64,000 bases of DNA from Candidatus Poribacteria bacterium (lineage in GTDB: Bacteria; Poribacteria; WGA-4E; WGA-3G): contig JAPPIG010000116.1 of NCBI GenBank assembly GCA_028820635.1, positions 1 to 64,000 of the forward strand, given 5' to 3'. Under the pieces are notes generated by a model. That model was not told where the DNA came from and searched no databases. It was given only the letters and a program-made list of their open reading frames with translations. Shown in pieces: positions 53,712 to 62,486 of this stretch; within the stretch, counting starts at the first letter, position 1, and each line of letters starts with the position of its first letter. The position numbers and the translations under genes are program-made.

Positions 53712-54090
53712 TGATAAATGGTGCGATTAGGAAACGCACCATAGGCATCAATTTAGGATATTTCTTCTTGTTGGAGGGCTTTGTAAGCCCGATATTGCGC
53801 TATACACATTTCGCACCGCTGGTGCTTGGGTCTTTGTTGTATCAATTCTATACACATTCCGCACCGCTGGTGCTGAGACATACTTTGCTAAAGCCTCGGA
53901 GAGGCGATAGGTGTATAGTAAACGTTGATCTCGCCAATAACAAGCCCCAGAGGGGCGACAGGTGTATGAGATGCTAACGTTCTTTGCTAAATTGACGCTT
54001 ATGGGTATGTCAGAATACGCGTATGGTATTCTGAATTGGTTAGGAAACCGCACCTACCTGTGAATGGTTATTTATATTTACCTATGAATC
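53712..54090. repeat. Repeat-rich spacer: TATACAC/GTGTATA palindromic units
   Basis: 379 bp with no supported gene. GGTGCGATTAGGAAACGCACC (hairpin, 53719-53739 region) resembles a fragment near 35092. Two direct copies of TATACACATT(T/C)CGCACC with GCTGGTGCT (53801-53827, 53849-53875) face two inverse copies GAGGCGATAGGTGTATA and GGGGCGACAGGTGTAT (about 53902-53967). Small open frames through it are repeat translations. Confidence 0.65.
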
Positions 54091-54897
54091 CTACCCACTT
54101 CGCTTTAGTCGCCCCACACGTTTAGCATATCTTTCCGCGATATGGAAAACCCAAAATCCAAGCGGAATAAGCACAATACCGATAACGAGCAACAGCAACA
54201 GATTACCTGCTTGGCTTTCAACCGATGCGTTTTCCAACATTGCTGCACGGATAGATCTAAGCGTATAGGTTGCAGGTGAAATCTTTGAGAAAGGTTGAAG
54301 CCAGTCAGGTAAGACCTCTATCTCATAATAAATACCAGAAATCAACAGCAGCACAGATTGGAGAATCCCTGTCGCTGCTTGTCCTTTTTCGGGTGAAAGC
54401 AGTGGAAAAATAGCAGCCATCAAACCGATACCGATAAAGGATAAACTTGAAACAGCAACGGTCACTGCCATTGTCAACCAATTCGCACTCCCTAAATCAA
54501 TGTGTTCACCGAAAAAGAGCGGCATTATCGCCAAAACTAAGCCTGTCCGCAACAGTCCGTATAGGATTGCAAAGAGACAAGAACCTACGAGGTGCGTGAT
54601 GCGGTAAATCGGTGCCATGAACGTATATTCAATTGTACCTTCCCATCGTTCCCATGTAATCGCATCGCTGACTTCACGCATCATAATAGAGAGAAATCCC
54701 CAGATTAACGCACCAATTACAAGGTAAAGCACATCTTGGCTACTTCCACGTCCAACCATAATTAAGCCGATTGTTAGCGCATTGACAATAGAGTAGCTAA
54801 AAAACAGAATTTCCCAATTCAGGTATCGCTTCAGCAGGTTAAAGTTCCGCTCAATAAAAGCGTAAGAAATAATAGTTTCTCGCCTGATATTCAGCAT
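54091..54897 (-). CDS. ABC-2 type transporter permease
   Basis: 268 aa with six predicted membrane spans (for example ILFFSYSIVNALTIGLIMVG, LVIGALIWGFLSIMM, LLLLLVIGIVLIPLGFWVFH). EGTIEYTFMAPIYRITHLVG and LLISGIYYEIEVLPDWLQPF are typical of ABC-2 exporters (NodJ/YhaP group). It starts four bases after the ATPase stop and shares the GGAG of the ATPase end as its ribosome site. The pair probably exports a glycan, lipid or drug; cargo unknown. Confidence 0.88.
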   Translation of the reverse strand: MLNIRRETIISYAFIERNFNLLKRYLNWEILFFSYSIVNALTIGLIMVGRGSSQDVLYLVIGALIWGFLSIMMREVSDAITWERWEGTIEYTFMAPIYRITHLVGSCLFAILYGLLRTGLVLAIMPLFFGEHIDLGSANWLTMAVTVAVSSLSFIGIGLMAAIFPLLSPEKGQAATGILQSVLLLISGIYYEIEVLPDWLQPFSKISPATYTLRSIRAAMLENASVESQAGNLLLLLVIGIVLIPLGFWVFHIAERYAKRVGRLKRSG

Positions 54898-54901
54898 CGT
54901 T

Positions 54902-55801
54902 TTATTCTTCTCCTTCCTCTAAGTCTTTTCCTGTCAATGCGATGAACACATCTTCAAGCGTAACAGGTGCAGCGTCATTTGGTGGCACTTTGGCAATCAG
55001 CTCTTTCACAGTGCCTTCAGCAATAAACTTACCGTTGTCAATAATAGCGATCCTATCGCACAGCTTTTCTGCTTCTACCATATCATGTGTCGTTAGCACA
55101 ATAACAGCGTTTCGTTCGTTTCGGATCTCCTCAATGAATGCCTGTACATCACGTTTAGATTTCGGATCAAGTCCCGTTGTCGGTTCATCAAGTAATAAAA
55201 GCATTGGCGTAGTTAAAAGCGCACGCGCAATCGCTACTTTTTGCTGCATTCCGCGCGAGAGTTGTTCCATCTCTCCATCCATCCGTTTCGCTTCAAAACC
55301 GAGTCTCTCTAAAATGTTGCGCGCTTTTTTATTTGCTTCTGCTGCCGAGATCCCGTAAAGACGCGCGGCGTATATCAGGTTTTCTGCTGAAGAAAGACGT
55401 TTAAAAAAGGACGCTTCAACAGAGACACGGTTCATGACACGTCGCACCTTCATACTGTTGGTAACGACATCATCTCCGAAAACGTGGATACTCCCAGCAT
55501 CTGGCAAAAGAAGCGTTGATATAAGACGGATAAGGGTTGATTTGCCAGAACCGTTAGCACCTAAAATACCGTATATTTCACCGATACTAACATCAAGGGA
55601 GATACCATCAACAGCCCGAATCGTTTCCTTTTCACGCTTTAACCAATGCCGAATCTTCTGATGAAAACGTAGTTTTTCTTCAGGTTTTTTTGTTCTGTGA
55701 AAATGTTTCTTAACACCGCGGACAGTTAGTCCATATACAGGTTGTTTAATCTTTTCTCCTACCACTAAACTCAACAGCCTCCAAAACTCTTGACATTTCA
55801 A
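54902..55801 (-). CDS. ABC transporter ATP-binding protein
   Basis: 299 aa in the longest frame, from a TTG at 55801. An internal GTG at 55765 follows a GGAGG and may be the true start. Walker A is LGANGSGKSTLIRL, the signature is LSRGMQQKVAIARALL, Walker B is MLLLLDEPTTGLDP, and the switch His is in VIVLTTHDMVEAE. A stretch rich in His, Lys and Arg (about 30-58) precedes VDGISLDVSIGEIYGILG and is unusually long. The C-terminal acidic tail ends GKDLEEGEE. It powers the ABC-2 permease 4 bp downstream. Confidence 0.93.
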   Translation of the reverse strand: MKCQEFWRLLSLVVGEKIKQPVYGLTVRGVKKHFHRTKKPEEKLRFHQKIRHWLKREKETIRAVDGISLDVSIGEIYGILGANGSGKSTLIRLISTLLLPDAGSIHVFGDDVVTNSMKVRRVMNRVSVEASFFKRLSSAENLIYAARLYGISAAEANKKARNILERLGFEAKRMDGEMEQLSRGMQQKVAIARALLTTPMLLLLDEPTTGLDPKSKRDVQAFIEEIRNERNAVIVLTTHDMVEAEKLCDRIAIIDNGKFIAEGTVKELIAKVPPNDAAPVTLEDVFIALTGKDLEEGEE

Positions 55802-55946
55802 GGTTACTTTTATATATTATACTCAATATACGTGAACATTTGCTAATTGATTTCATAGATTTAAACCTGAGTGGAGTGGTCTACGATAACACTCACAGCA
55901 CTTATATTGTTGGGGTTTATAACACGGATATAAAAGTGGAGGAACA

Positions 55947-56999
55947 ATGCCGATAATCAAAGGTCCAGCTATCTTTCTCGCCCAATTCATGCGGGACGAT
56001 GCACCATACGATACTATAGAAAATATTGGGAAATGGGTTGCAAGTTTAGGTTACAAAGGCGTTCAACTTCCCGGATGGGACGATCGCGTTATTGACCTTG
56101 GAAAAGCAGCCGAGTCCAAAACCTATTGCGATGAATTCAAAGGAATGCTTAACGAGATGGGAATTGCAGCTACAGAGGTGGCAGGTTACCTTGCAGGGCA
56201 GGTCTTAGCTGTTCATCCCGCGTACGAAGTGATGTTCGAGGCGTTTCATCCACCCGGTCTGCGCGGCACAGAAAGGACAGCATGGGCAACAGGCGAATTA
56301 ACCAAATGTATCCACGCTTCAGTCAACATGGGACTGGATGTTATCCCCGTACTTTCAGGAGGTTTCGCGTGGCACACCGTCTACCCATGGCCCCAACGTC
56401 CCGATGGAATCATTGAGGAAGCATTCAAAGAACTTGCCGCACGGTGGCTGCCTCTTTTGAATATGGCACACGAGAACGGTCAGGTCTTCGCCTACGAACT
56501 CCATCCGGGTTCGGACATCTACGATGGCGCGACTTATGAGATGTTTTTAGATTACACAGACGACCATCCCGCCGCCTGCCTCAATTACGATCCAAGCCAT
56601 TTTCTACTTCAACAACTCGACTATATCGACTTCATTCGACTTTACAGGGAACGTATCAAGGGATTTCATGTTAAGGATGCTGAATTCCGTCCGACAGGTC
56701 GGGTTGGGGTTTACGGTGGTTATCAGTCATGGGCAGGTCGCGCGGGAAGATTCCGTTCGCTGGGTGATGGGCAGGTAGATTTTACACAAGTGTTCACACT
56801 GCTTACCGAAGCAGCCTACGACAGTTGGGCAGTGCTGGAATGGGAATGTTGTGTCAAAAGTCCAGAGCAGGGCGCGGCAGAAGGCGCACCGTTTATCGCT
56901 AAACACATCATTGAGACAACTGATGTCGCCTTTGATGACTTTGCTGGCGGTGAGACGGACGTGGAACGGAATAGAGACATTCTTGGTTTGAATTCTTGA
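55947..56999 (+). CDS. Sugar phosphate isomerase/epimerase (xylose isomerase-like TIM barrel)
   Basis: 350 aa, with GTGGAGGAAC before the ATG. GYKGVQLPGWDDRVIDLG, VFAYELHPGSDIYDGATYEM (metal Glu and substrate His), ACLNYDPSHFLLQ (metal Asp and His), IKGFHVKDAEFRPTGRVGVY (His) and SWAVLEWECCVKS (metal Glu) form the divalent-metal site of the AP-endonuclease-2/xylose isomerase-like family. It would isomerise or epimerise a keto-sugar or inositol. Two Gfo/Idh/MocA genes follow on the same strand, typical of polyol or sugar catabolism. Confidence 0.9.
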   Translation: MPIIKGPAIFLAQFMRDDAPYDTIENIGKWVASLGYKGVQLPGWDDRVIDLGKAAESKTYCDEFKGMLNEMGIAATEVAGYLAGQVLAVHPAYEVMFEAFHPPGLRGTERTAWATGELTKCIHASVNMGLDVIPVLSGGFAWHTVYPWPQRPDGIIEEAFKELAARWLPLLNMAHENGQVFAYELHPGSDIYDGATYEMFLDYTDDHPAACLNYDPSHFLLQQLDYIDFIRLYRERIKGFHVKDAEFRPTGRVGVYGGYQSWAGRAGRFRSLGDGQVDFTQVFTLLTEAAYDSWAVLEWECCVKSPEQGAAEGAPFIAKHIIETTDVAFDDFAGGETDVERNRDILGLNS

Positions 57000-57021
57000 C
57001 AACTAAATTGGAGTAATGACT

Positions 57022-58182
57022 ATGGAATCTTGGAAACGAAAATTACGAATGGGTATGGTAGGTGGTGGACAAGGAGCGTTTATAGGTGGTGTTCACCGTG
57101 TCGCTGCCACGCTCGATCAGCAGATTGAAGTTGTCGCTGGGTGTTTCTCGCGCGACCCCGAAAACACGCGAATTACAGGTGACGAGTTGTATCTTGACCC
57201 AAATCGCTGCTATGACAGTTACGCAGAGATGGCAGCAGCCGAAGCCGCACTCTCCGAAGATGAACGAATTGACTTTGTGAGCATTGTCACACCAAATATT
57301 TCCCATTTTGACATCGCGAAGACCTTTTTGGATGCAGGTTTCCACGTTGTTTGCGATAAACCGATGACTTACAGTCTTGATGAAGCAGAGGCACTTGTCC
57401 AACTCGTTGAAGATTCTGGGCTTGTTTTTGCGCTGACACACAACTATACAGGGCATCCGCTCGTACGACATGCGCGTGATCTGTTCGCCGAGGGTTCAAT
57501 GGGACAAATCCGTAAAGTTATCGTCGAATACCTCCAGGATTTCCTGATGGTGCCACACGAGAAACTCGGTCAGAAACAAGCGGCGTGGCGTGTGGATCCA
57601 GCACAGTCAGGTATCGGCGGCACGATGGGTGATGTCGGTACGCACTGCGTTAACCTACTTGAATATGTCACCAATGATCCGATTACCGAACTCTGCGCTG
57701 ATAAAAGCACTTTCCTTCCCGACAGGGTACTTGATGAGGATGTCAACGCATTACTCCGTTTCAAAGGTGGTGGTAAAGGCGTTTTAAGCATAAGTCAGGT
57801 TGCCACCGGGGAAGAAAACGGACTCACACTCCGCGTTTACGCTGAACAAGGCGCAGTGAAATGGGCGCAAGAAAATCCGAATTATCTTGAACTCTATCGT
57901 TATGGTGAACCGAGGCAAACGCTTACCCGCGGTCAGGGTTATCTCTCTGATGCAGCGGCTGCAGGCGCGCGTATCCCGACTGGACATCCCGAAGGATACT
58001 TGGAAGCGTTTGCGACTATTTATGTAGGTGTTGTTGAAGCCATCCGGAGACACATTGACGGCGACCCGATGGAAACCGAGTCGTATGATTTTCCAACAGT
58101 CTATGATGGACTTAGGGGGATGCAGTTCATTTACAAAGCGGTTGAGTCTTGTGAAAACGGCTCAACTTGGGTTTCAATGTAA
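57022..58182 (+). CDS. Gfo/Idh/MocA family oxidoreductase
   Basis: 386 aa. I choose the ATG at 57022 (MESWKRKLRMGMVGGGQGAF) rather than the one at 57016 because TTGGAG is eight bases upstream of it. MGMVGGGQGAFIGGVHRVAA is the Rossmann loop; HVVCDKPMTYSLDEA holds the catalytic lysine (DKP form of the EKP motif). VDPAQSGIGGTMGDVGTHCV and YLEAFATIYVGVVEA belong to the second domain. It follows the isomerase by 22 bp, likely in one transcript, and would act with NAD(P) on a sugar or inositol. Confidence 0.92.
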   Translation: MESWKRKLRMGMVGGGQGAFIGGVHRVAATLDQQIEVVAGCFSRDPENTRITGDELYLDPNRCYDSYAEMAAAEAALSEDERIDFVSIVTPNISHFDIAKTFLDAGFHVVCDKPMTYSLDEAEALVQLVEDSGLVFALTHNYTGHPLVRHARDLFAEGSMGQIRKVIVEYLQDFLMVPHEKLGQKQAAWRVDPAQSGIGGTMGDVGTHCVNLLEYVTNDPITELCADKSTFLPDRVLDEDVNALLRFKGGGKGVLSISQVATGEENGLTLRVYAEQGAVKWAQENPNYLELYRYGEPRQTLTRGQGYLSDAAAAGARIPTGHPEGYLEAFATIYVGVVEAIRRHIDGDPMETESYDFPTVYDGLRGMQFIYKAVESCENGSTWVSM

Positions 58183-58189
58183 TAAAAGT

Positions 58190-58282
58190 CATCAGTTGTC
58201 AGTTATCAGTGAAGGAGGATTTGATGTATACCAGACACCTCTTTTAACTGACAACCGAGAACTGAAGACTGAGAACTATAAA
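58190..58282. repeat. CAGTTATCAGT-type inverted simple repeat
   Basis: CATCAGTTGTCAGTTATCAG at the left and AACTGACAACCGAGAACTGA at the right form an imperfect inverted pair around a short unique stretch, in the gap between two oxidoreductase genes. Same type as at 9374-9460 and 48587-48620. It ends at the AAAAGGAGA ribosome site of the next gene. Confidence 0.55.
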
Positions 58283-58293
58283 AGGAGACAACC

Positions 58294-59328
58294 ATGCAAG
58301 CACCTAACACTGAACCTTTCCGCGTTGGATTTCTTAACGTTGATTCTTATTCGCATATGCCGTTGTGGGCACCAGCCATAAATCCAAGAGTCGGTCAGAA
58401 AGATACACCGTTCACTGGAATGCGTATTACGCACTGTTGGGATATTGAATATGAGAAGGCAAAAGCGATTGCTGAATCTTACGGATGCGAAGTGGTAAAG
58501 AATTTTGATGATATGTTAGGAAAGGTAGATGGCGTAATTTCTGGCGGTTACTACAATCATCCGTGGAACCATATTCTACACGAACCCTATCTTGAAGCGG
58601 GTCTACCGAACCTTATCAACCGTCCATTTGCGAACTCCCTTGCTAAAGCGCGAAAAATGATAGAGTTGGCGGAAAAACACGGTGCAACAATCATCGCGCC
58701 ATCAAGCCACGAACATAACGAGCCAATCTCACGTGCTAAAGCATGGGCAAGCGATAAACAAATCGTCTGCTACACAGCCACCAACTCATTTGACGACTAT
58801 CCTACACACGGTATTCACGGTGTCTATATGGTCTGCAAAGCAATTGTAGAGGCAGGGAACCCTGTTGTGTCCGTAGCATATCGGGCGGATAGTTGGCATA
58901 GTCCTCCCGGAGTCATCACGCTTGAGCACGTTAATGGCGAGGGACACCAATTTTATGGAACACTTCATCAGGTAAGCGGTTCATGGGGCACCGTGCAGAT
59001 TCACACGCGGGAATCTTACGGTGGCGAGAATTTTAGAATCCATACTGGCACAGGCTATCCTTATGATAAGACAGAAATCTGGGTACCGACAATCTGGGCA
59101 TTCCAGAATATGGCACTACACAACGAAATGCCGCAATCCTTTGGGCAGCTTCAGCATAAGACTAACGTCTTCCTTGCGGGGTGGAAATCAATTTTGGAAA
59201 ACGATGGGAAACCTGTAAAACTGACAGATGTTCCCGAAGAATGGGAGTCTCCCGCTGAACTACCGAATCACCCTGATCATGACACGATATCGCTGTTCCA
59301 GAAGAAGTTTGGGGACGGTTCAATATAG
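58294..59328 (+). CDS. Gfo/Idh/MocA-like protein with altered EKP motif
   Basis: 344 aa, with AAAAGGAGACAACC before the ATG. The N-terminal half is a Rossmann-like fold (RVGFLNVDSYSHMPLWAPAI) but has no glycine-rich G-x-G-x-x-G loop. At the place of the EKP motif it reads NLINRPFANSLAKARKMIEL, with Arg-Pro instead of Lys-Pro. FDDYPTHGIHGVYMVCKAIV and RESYGGENFRIHTGTGYPYD belong to the second domain. It may bind a different cofactor or act without redox chemistry. Third gene of the isomerase-oxidoreductase run. Confidence 0.78.
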   Translation: MQAPNTEPFRVGFLNVDSYSHMPLWAPAINPRVGQKDTPFTGMRITHCWDIEYEKAKAIAESYGCEVVKNFDDMLGKVDGVISGGYYNHPWNHILHEPYLEAGLPNLINRPFANSLAKARKMIELAEKHGATIIAPSSHEHNEPISRAKAWASDKQIVCYTATNSFDDYPTHGIHGVYMVCKAIVEAGNPVVSVAYRADSWHSPPGVITLEHVNGEGHQFYGTLHQVSGSWGTVQIHTRESYGGENFRIHTGTGYPYDKTEIWVPTIWAFQNMALHNEMPQSFGQLQHKTNVFLAGWKSILENDGKPVKLTDVPEEWESPAELPNHPDHDTISLFQKKFGDGSI

Positions 59329-59368
59329 GAATCAGTAGTCCTTCCTGAATCCTCAACCAAAAACAATA

Positions 59369-59393
59369 TAGGCGTGGTTTGCAACCACGCCTA
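59369..59393. terminator. Hairpin between convergent genes
   Basis: TAGGCGTGGTT and AACCACGCCTA form an 11-bp stem around TGC. On the minus strand the stem is followed by TATTGTTTTTGG, a partial T run. It lies between a plus- and a minus-strand gene and may stop transcription in one or both directions. Confidence 0.45.
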
Positions 59394-59455
59394 CAGATGA
59401 TTTGCATATAACATAAATGTGTCTATATCGTGATTTCATCAAACGTGGATGAAAT

Positions 59456-60211
59456 CTAATTCGATCTTTTCACATTAGCCCAGGTGGTAGTAAGTTTGCC
59501 GTTTGCGTCAACAGATGCAGCGCCGGGTTCCATGCTCTGCTCAATTTCTGCTTCCGACAAAGCACGTTCCCACACCATCACTTCATCAATGAGACCGTTG
59601 AACTTTTGACCGGTGTTTCCCCAGGAGCCTACCATCGTATTGCCAGCAGTTCCCTTGTAAAGGGATTTGTCTTTATCTTCAGCTTTCTGCTCACCGTTAA
59701 TATAGATTCTTCGGGTTTTCTTATCTGCATCCAGCCAGAAACAGATATGTGCCCACTCGTCTTTTTTAACTGCAGCGGCAGCGTCAAGGTCATTGCCATA
59801 AAATCCCATGCGAACGGTGCCATTGTTGTAAATACGATAATGAAGGCTTGTGTTTCCAGCATTCACTTGTGTCTGCGAAAAAACACACTGTTGGTCACCA
59901 CCTGTCAACATCGGTTTCGCCCATAGTGTCACCGTAAAACTCTTGTCGTTCAGTGCAATATGAGGTGCCTTAACCTCTGCATTTTGGCTGAACTTTAGAG
60001 CCTGTCCTACTTTACCATCAACAAATTCGGCGCCTCCGACGATTTCACCATCGTTCCCATGTGGCGATAAATCTTCTACCGCATTCCCTTTGTCATCGTC
60101 AAAAGAAAAGTAAAGCAGTAGTTCCTTATCCTTTAATTTAAACGCCTCAGCGTGAAATGGGACAATCATTAACCCGATAATGATTAAAAAAGAAAATATA
60201 ATCCGATACAT
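59456..60211 (-). CDS. Secreted LamG-domain (concanavalin-like) protein
   Basis: 251 aa, with ATAGGAGGTT before the ATG. Signal peptide MYRIIFSFLIIIGLMIVPFH ending AEA. The remainder is one LamG/LamGL domain: LLLYFSFDDDKGNAVEDLSP, HGNDGEIVGGAEFVDGKVGQ, FTVTLWAKPMLTGGDQQCVF, WAHICFWLDADKKTRRIYIN, and NGLIDEVMVWERALSEAEIE. Such domains bind carbohydrates or proteins outside the cell. A C-terminal segment of about 30 residues shows no known sorting signal. Confidence 0.9.
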   Translation of the reverse strand: MYRIIFSFLIIIGLMIVPFHAEAFKLKDKELLLYFSFDDDKGNAVEDLSPHGNDGEIVGGAEFVDGKVGQALKFSQNAEVKAPHIALNDKSFTVTLWAKPMLTGGDQQCVFSQTQVNAGNTSLHYRIYNNGTVRMGFYGNDLDAAAAVKKDEWAHICFWLDADKKTRRIYINGEQKAEDKDKSLYKGTAGNTMVGSWGNTGQKFNGLIDEVMVWERALSEAEIEQSMEPGAASVDANGKLTTTWANVKRSN

Positions 60212-60433
60212 AATATAACCTCCTATATAAAATAAAGTTCATTCTCACTGTCAAACATAACATAAAGTAGAAAAATAGTCAAGTGTTTAAAAACAAAAAA
60301 GCCGCTATAGATTGCGCGACTACGAAACCGTCAAACACCACATATTTGGCATTGATTCACGGGACTAAAGAGCGATACTTTAAAGCTACGTTTTCATAAA
60401 TTGATGTCTATGATTTGTGTTTATAGAAATACT

Positions 60434-61039
60434 TCACGCCTTTTGCTCTACCATGCTTGAGAGGATACCGAGAATTTTGTCACACCCATGAATTGAGTAG
60501 AATTCTGTATCAATATGGAGTTTCTGCCCATCCAATTTGAGAAATCGCCAATCCGCTCCAGTCGTGCTAACGCCATAAATGTAAGGGATGCTGTTCGCTC
60601 TTTCGGCATTAAATTGCTGTGCGGCGATCATCTCTGCAACACACTGACCGATTCCCTCCAATAAGTCATCCTTTTTTGCCTCAACCAGCACGATAATAGG
60701 CGCCTCCAAGACAAATGACACCGGTGACAGACTCACCAGAAAGTCACACACCCCAGTTAATCCTTTCTCTGCATCAACGTTAAAGTCAATACCTGAAAAG
60801 AGGCTAATACGCCGATCGAAGTGTTCCCGCAGTTCCAAGAGCACATCACCAACAATCATCTCTGATTTTGCTTTTTCTGTCCCGATGGCAAGTGCTACTG
60901 GTACATTGCGTTCCAATTCTGTTTTCAGATGTGCGCTCGGTGCCACAGGTGCTATATCACAAAAAAGGTTAGTGGGAACATCGATTTCAAGTTCAAATGC
61001 AGTTTTTACGCTATCTAAAGTAAAGCTGCTATATGACAT
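60434..61039 (-). CDS. PD-(D/E)XK nuclease-like protein, copy 2
   Basis: 201 aa, with ACAGGAGGCTC before the ATG. The core reads GLTGVCDFLVS (Asp99) and IIVLVEAKKDD (Glu120 and Lys122), a D-x20-E-x-K pattern of restriction-type nuclease folds. GIGQCVAEMIAAQQFN is the conserved helix seen after the active site in such proteins. The N-terminal 60 residues end in LAIGTEKAKSE. I know no named family for it. It is a close paralogue of the gene at 61070-61675, with a 30-bp gap. Confidence 0.72.
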   Translation of the reverse strand: MSYSSFTLDSVKTAFELEIDVPTNLFCDIAPVAPSAHLKTELERNVPVALAIGTEKAKSEMIVGDVLLELREHFDRRISLFSGIDFNVDAEKGLTGVCDFLVSLSPVSFVLEAPIIVLVEAKKDDLLEGIGQCVAEMIAAQQFNAERANSIPYIYGVSTTGADWRFLKLDGQKLHIDTEFYSIHGCDKILGILSSMVEQKA

Positions 61040-61069
61040 TATGTGAGAGCCTCCTGTAACAAAAATGCT

Positions 61070-61675
61070 TCACGCCTTTTGCTCTACCATACTTGAGAGG
61101 ACACCGAGGATTTTGTCACACTGCCCAATTGAATAGGGTGCTTTATCAATATAGAGCTGCTGCCCTTCCAATTTAAGGAATTGCCAAACTGTGCCTGTTG
61201 TAGATGCACCATAGATGACAGGGATATCGTTACCTTTTTGGGTATTAAAGTGTTGGGCGGCGAGCATTTCTGCGATGCACTGTCCGAAACCTGTGGTTGG
61301 TTCATCCTTCTTTGCCTCTACAAGAATAATGATGGGTGCCTCTAAGTAATATTGCACGGGTGAGAGACTTACCAGAAAATCACACACGCCAGTTAAACCC
61401 TTTTCAACATCAACACTGAAGTCGATTCCAGAAAAGAGGCTAATACGCTGTTCAAACTTTTCTCGGAGTTCAACAAGTACATTGGTAACAATAAGTTCGG
61501 ACTTCGCCTTTTCTGTTCCGATAGCAAGGGCTAATGGGACATTGCGTGACAAAGTTGTAGTGAGATGCTCGCTTGGAATTATCGACTCTATGTCAGAAGA
61601 GATGTCTGCTGCTTCATCCGTTTCTAACTGAAACGCTTTAATTACTTCTTCAATGGTGAAATTGCTATAAGCCAT
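61070..61675 (-). CDS. PD-(D/E)XK nuclease-like protein, copy 1
   Basis: 201 aa, same length as its neighbour, with AAAGGAGGCAC before the ATG. The same residues are in place: Asp99 in GLTGVCDFLVS, Glu120 and Lys122 in IIILVEAKKDE, then GFGQCIAEMLAAQHFN. The C-terminus (CDKILGVLSSMVEQKA) is nearly identical to copy 2 while residues 20-45 differ most, so the target-contacting part may be N-terminal. No signal peptide or partner methylase nearby. A tandem duplication is evident; function unknown. Confidence 0.72.
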   Translation of the reverse strand: MAYSNFTIEEVIKAFQLETDEAADISSDIESIIPSEHLTTTLSRNVPLALAIGTEKAKSELIVTNVLVELREKFEQRISLFSGIDFSVDVEKGLTGVCDFLVSLSPVQYYLEAPIIILVEAKKDEPTTGFGQCIAEMLAAQHFNTQKGNDIPVIYGASTTGTVWQFLKLEGQQLYIDKAPYSIGQCDKILGVLSSMVEQKA

Positions 61676-61824
61676 TACTATAGTGCCTCCTTTACGTCAA
61701 ATTTTTCTTCCCTTCCAACACATTAAAGTTATATTAAATGTATCATGTAAACTCCCTTTTACCAATCTAAACTCAACAGATGTTAAGTGAGATGAAAGAT
61801 CAGAGCACATAGCTTGGTTTTTGA

Positions 61825-62178
61825 TTATTGTCGTTGACGAATTCTGACTCTTCCAGCAGAAATAACACTGAAAGCTTCCAGCAATTGGAGACCTTGATTT
61901 ACAAAAACATTTGAAATACTTTTTGCTTTGGCTTGCTTTGATAGACCATCAAGGCGTATGAGAACAACTCCTGTGTGGATTCGCCCTTGACGGAAAACAA
62001 GTTCACCAAAGTCCTTATCTTCCGTAATCAAAAGCGCACCATTTTGGTTAGCTTGCTCTAATACAGTTTCATCGTCAATACTCGGTGCAAACTCAGCAAC
62101 GTATAAAACATTATGTCCATCCTGTCGAAGGGTTTCTACAATAAGTTTATCAACGTTTTCGTCTGCTATGAGATTCAT
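61825..62178 (-). CDS. DUF5615 PIN-like protein (probable toxin of a DUF433 pair)
   Basis: 117 aa. MNLIADENVDKLIVETLRQD and LLITEDKDFGELVFRQG are the two conserved acidic motifs of DUF5615/Mut7-C-type PIN-like folds (Asp6, Glu7, and Asp-Lys-Asp). RIHTGVVLIRLDGLS follows. The ATG overlaps the DUF433 stop as ATGA. PIN-type proteins are RNases in type II toxin-antitoxin systems; for this subfamily that role is mostly predicted. Confidence 0.87.
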   Translation of the reverse strand: MNLIADENVDKLIVETLRQDGHNVLYVAEFAPSIDDETVLEQANQNGALLITEDKDFGELVFRQGRIHTGVVLIRLDGLSKQAKAKSISNVFVNQGLQLLEAFSVISAGRVRIRQRQ

Positions 62179-62411
62179 GAGGTTTGTCCCGAAGTAGGAT
62201 AAACGACATCAGCGCGAAGTGCTTGTGCTGCAAAACGAAAAGCTGCACGGATACTCTCTTCAGTTAGGCGCGGATATGCCTCAAGCAATTGTTCAATCGT
62301 TTCGCCTGCTGCGAATTTTTCCAAAATCAATTCGACAGGAATGCGGGTCCCGGCAATAACAGGTTTTCCCATCATAATAGACGGATTCGATTGGATCCAT
62401 TTCGTATCCAT
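62175..62411 (-). CDS. DUF433 protein (probable antitoxin)
   Basis: 78 aa. I start at the ATG at 62411 (MDTKWIQSNPSIMMGKPVIA) because TGGAGG lies eight bases before it; an ATG five codons upstream lacks a site. MMGKPVIAGTRIPVELILEK and EAYPRLTEESIRAAFRFAAQ are the DUF433 signature, a small helix-turn-helix-like DNA-binding fold. It overlaps the DUF5615 gene by four bases, the usual antitoxin-first order. Autoregulation is likely but not shown. Confidence 0.87.
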   Translation of the reverse strand: MDTKWIQSNPSIMMGKPVIAGTRIPVELILEKFAAGETIEQLLEAYPRLTEESIRAAFRFAAQALRADVVYPTSGQTS

Positions 62412-62486
62412 TTTTACATCCTCCATTGACTTTCAATTAATATTATACCACTATTAACATCAGAATTCAGAGAAATAAAGATTATG

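Noticed and set aside
53705..53977. A 90-codon open frame after hisF
   Set aside because: It runs through the TATACAC/GTGTATA repeats, and its protein is a translation of repeat units on either strand. No ribosome site or family match.
60212..60433. Possible gene or RNA between the LamG and nuclease-like genes
   Set aside because: 222 bp of AT-rich sequence with no frame, no tRNA-like fold and only a short fragment of the GGCATTGATT repeat.
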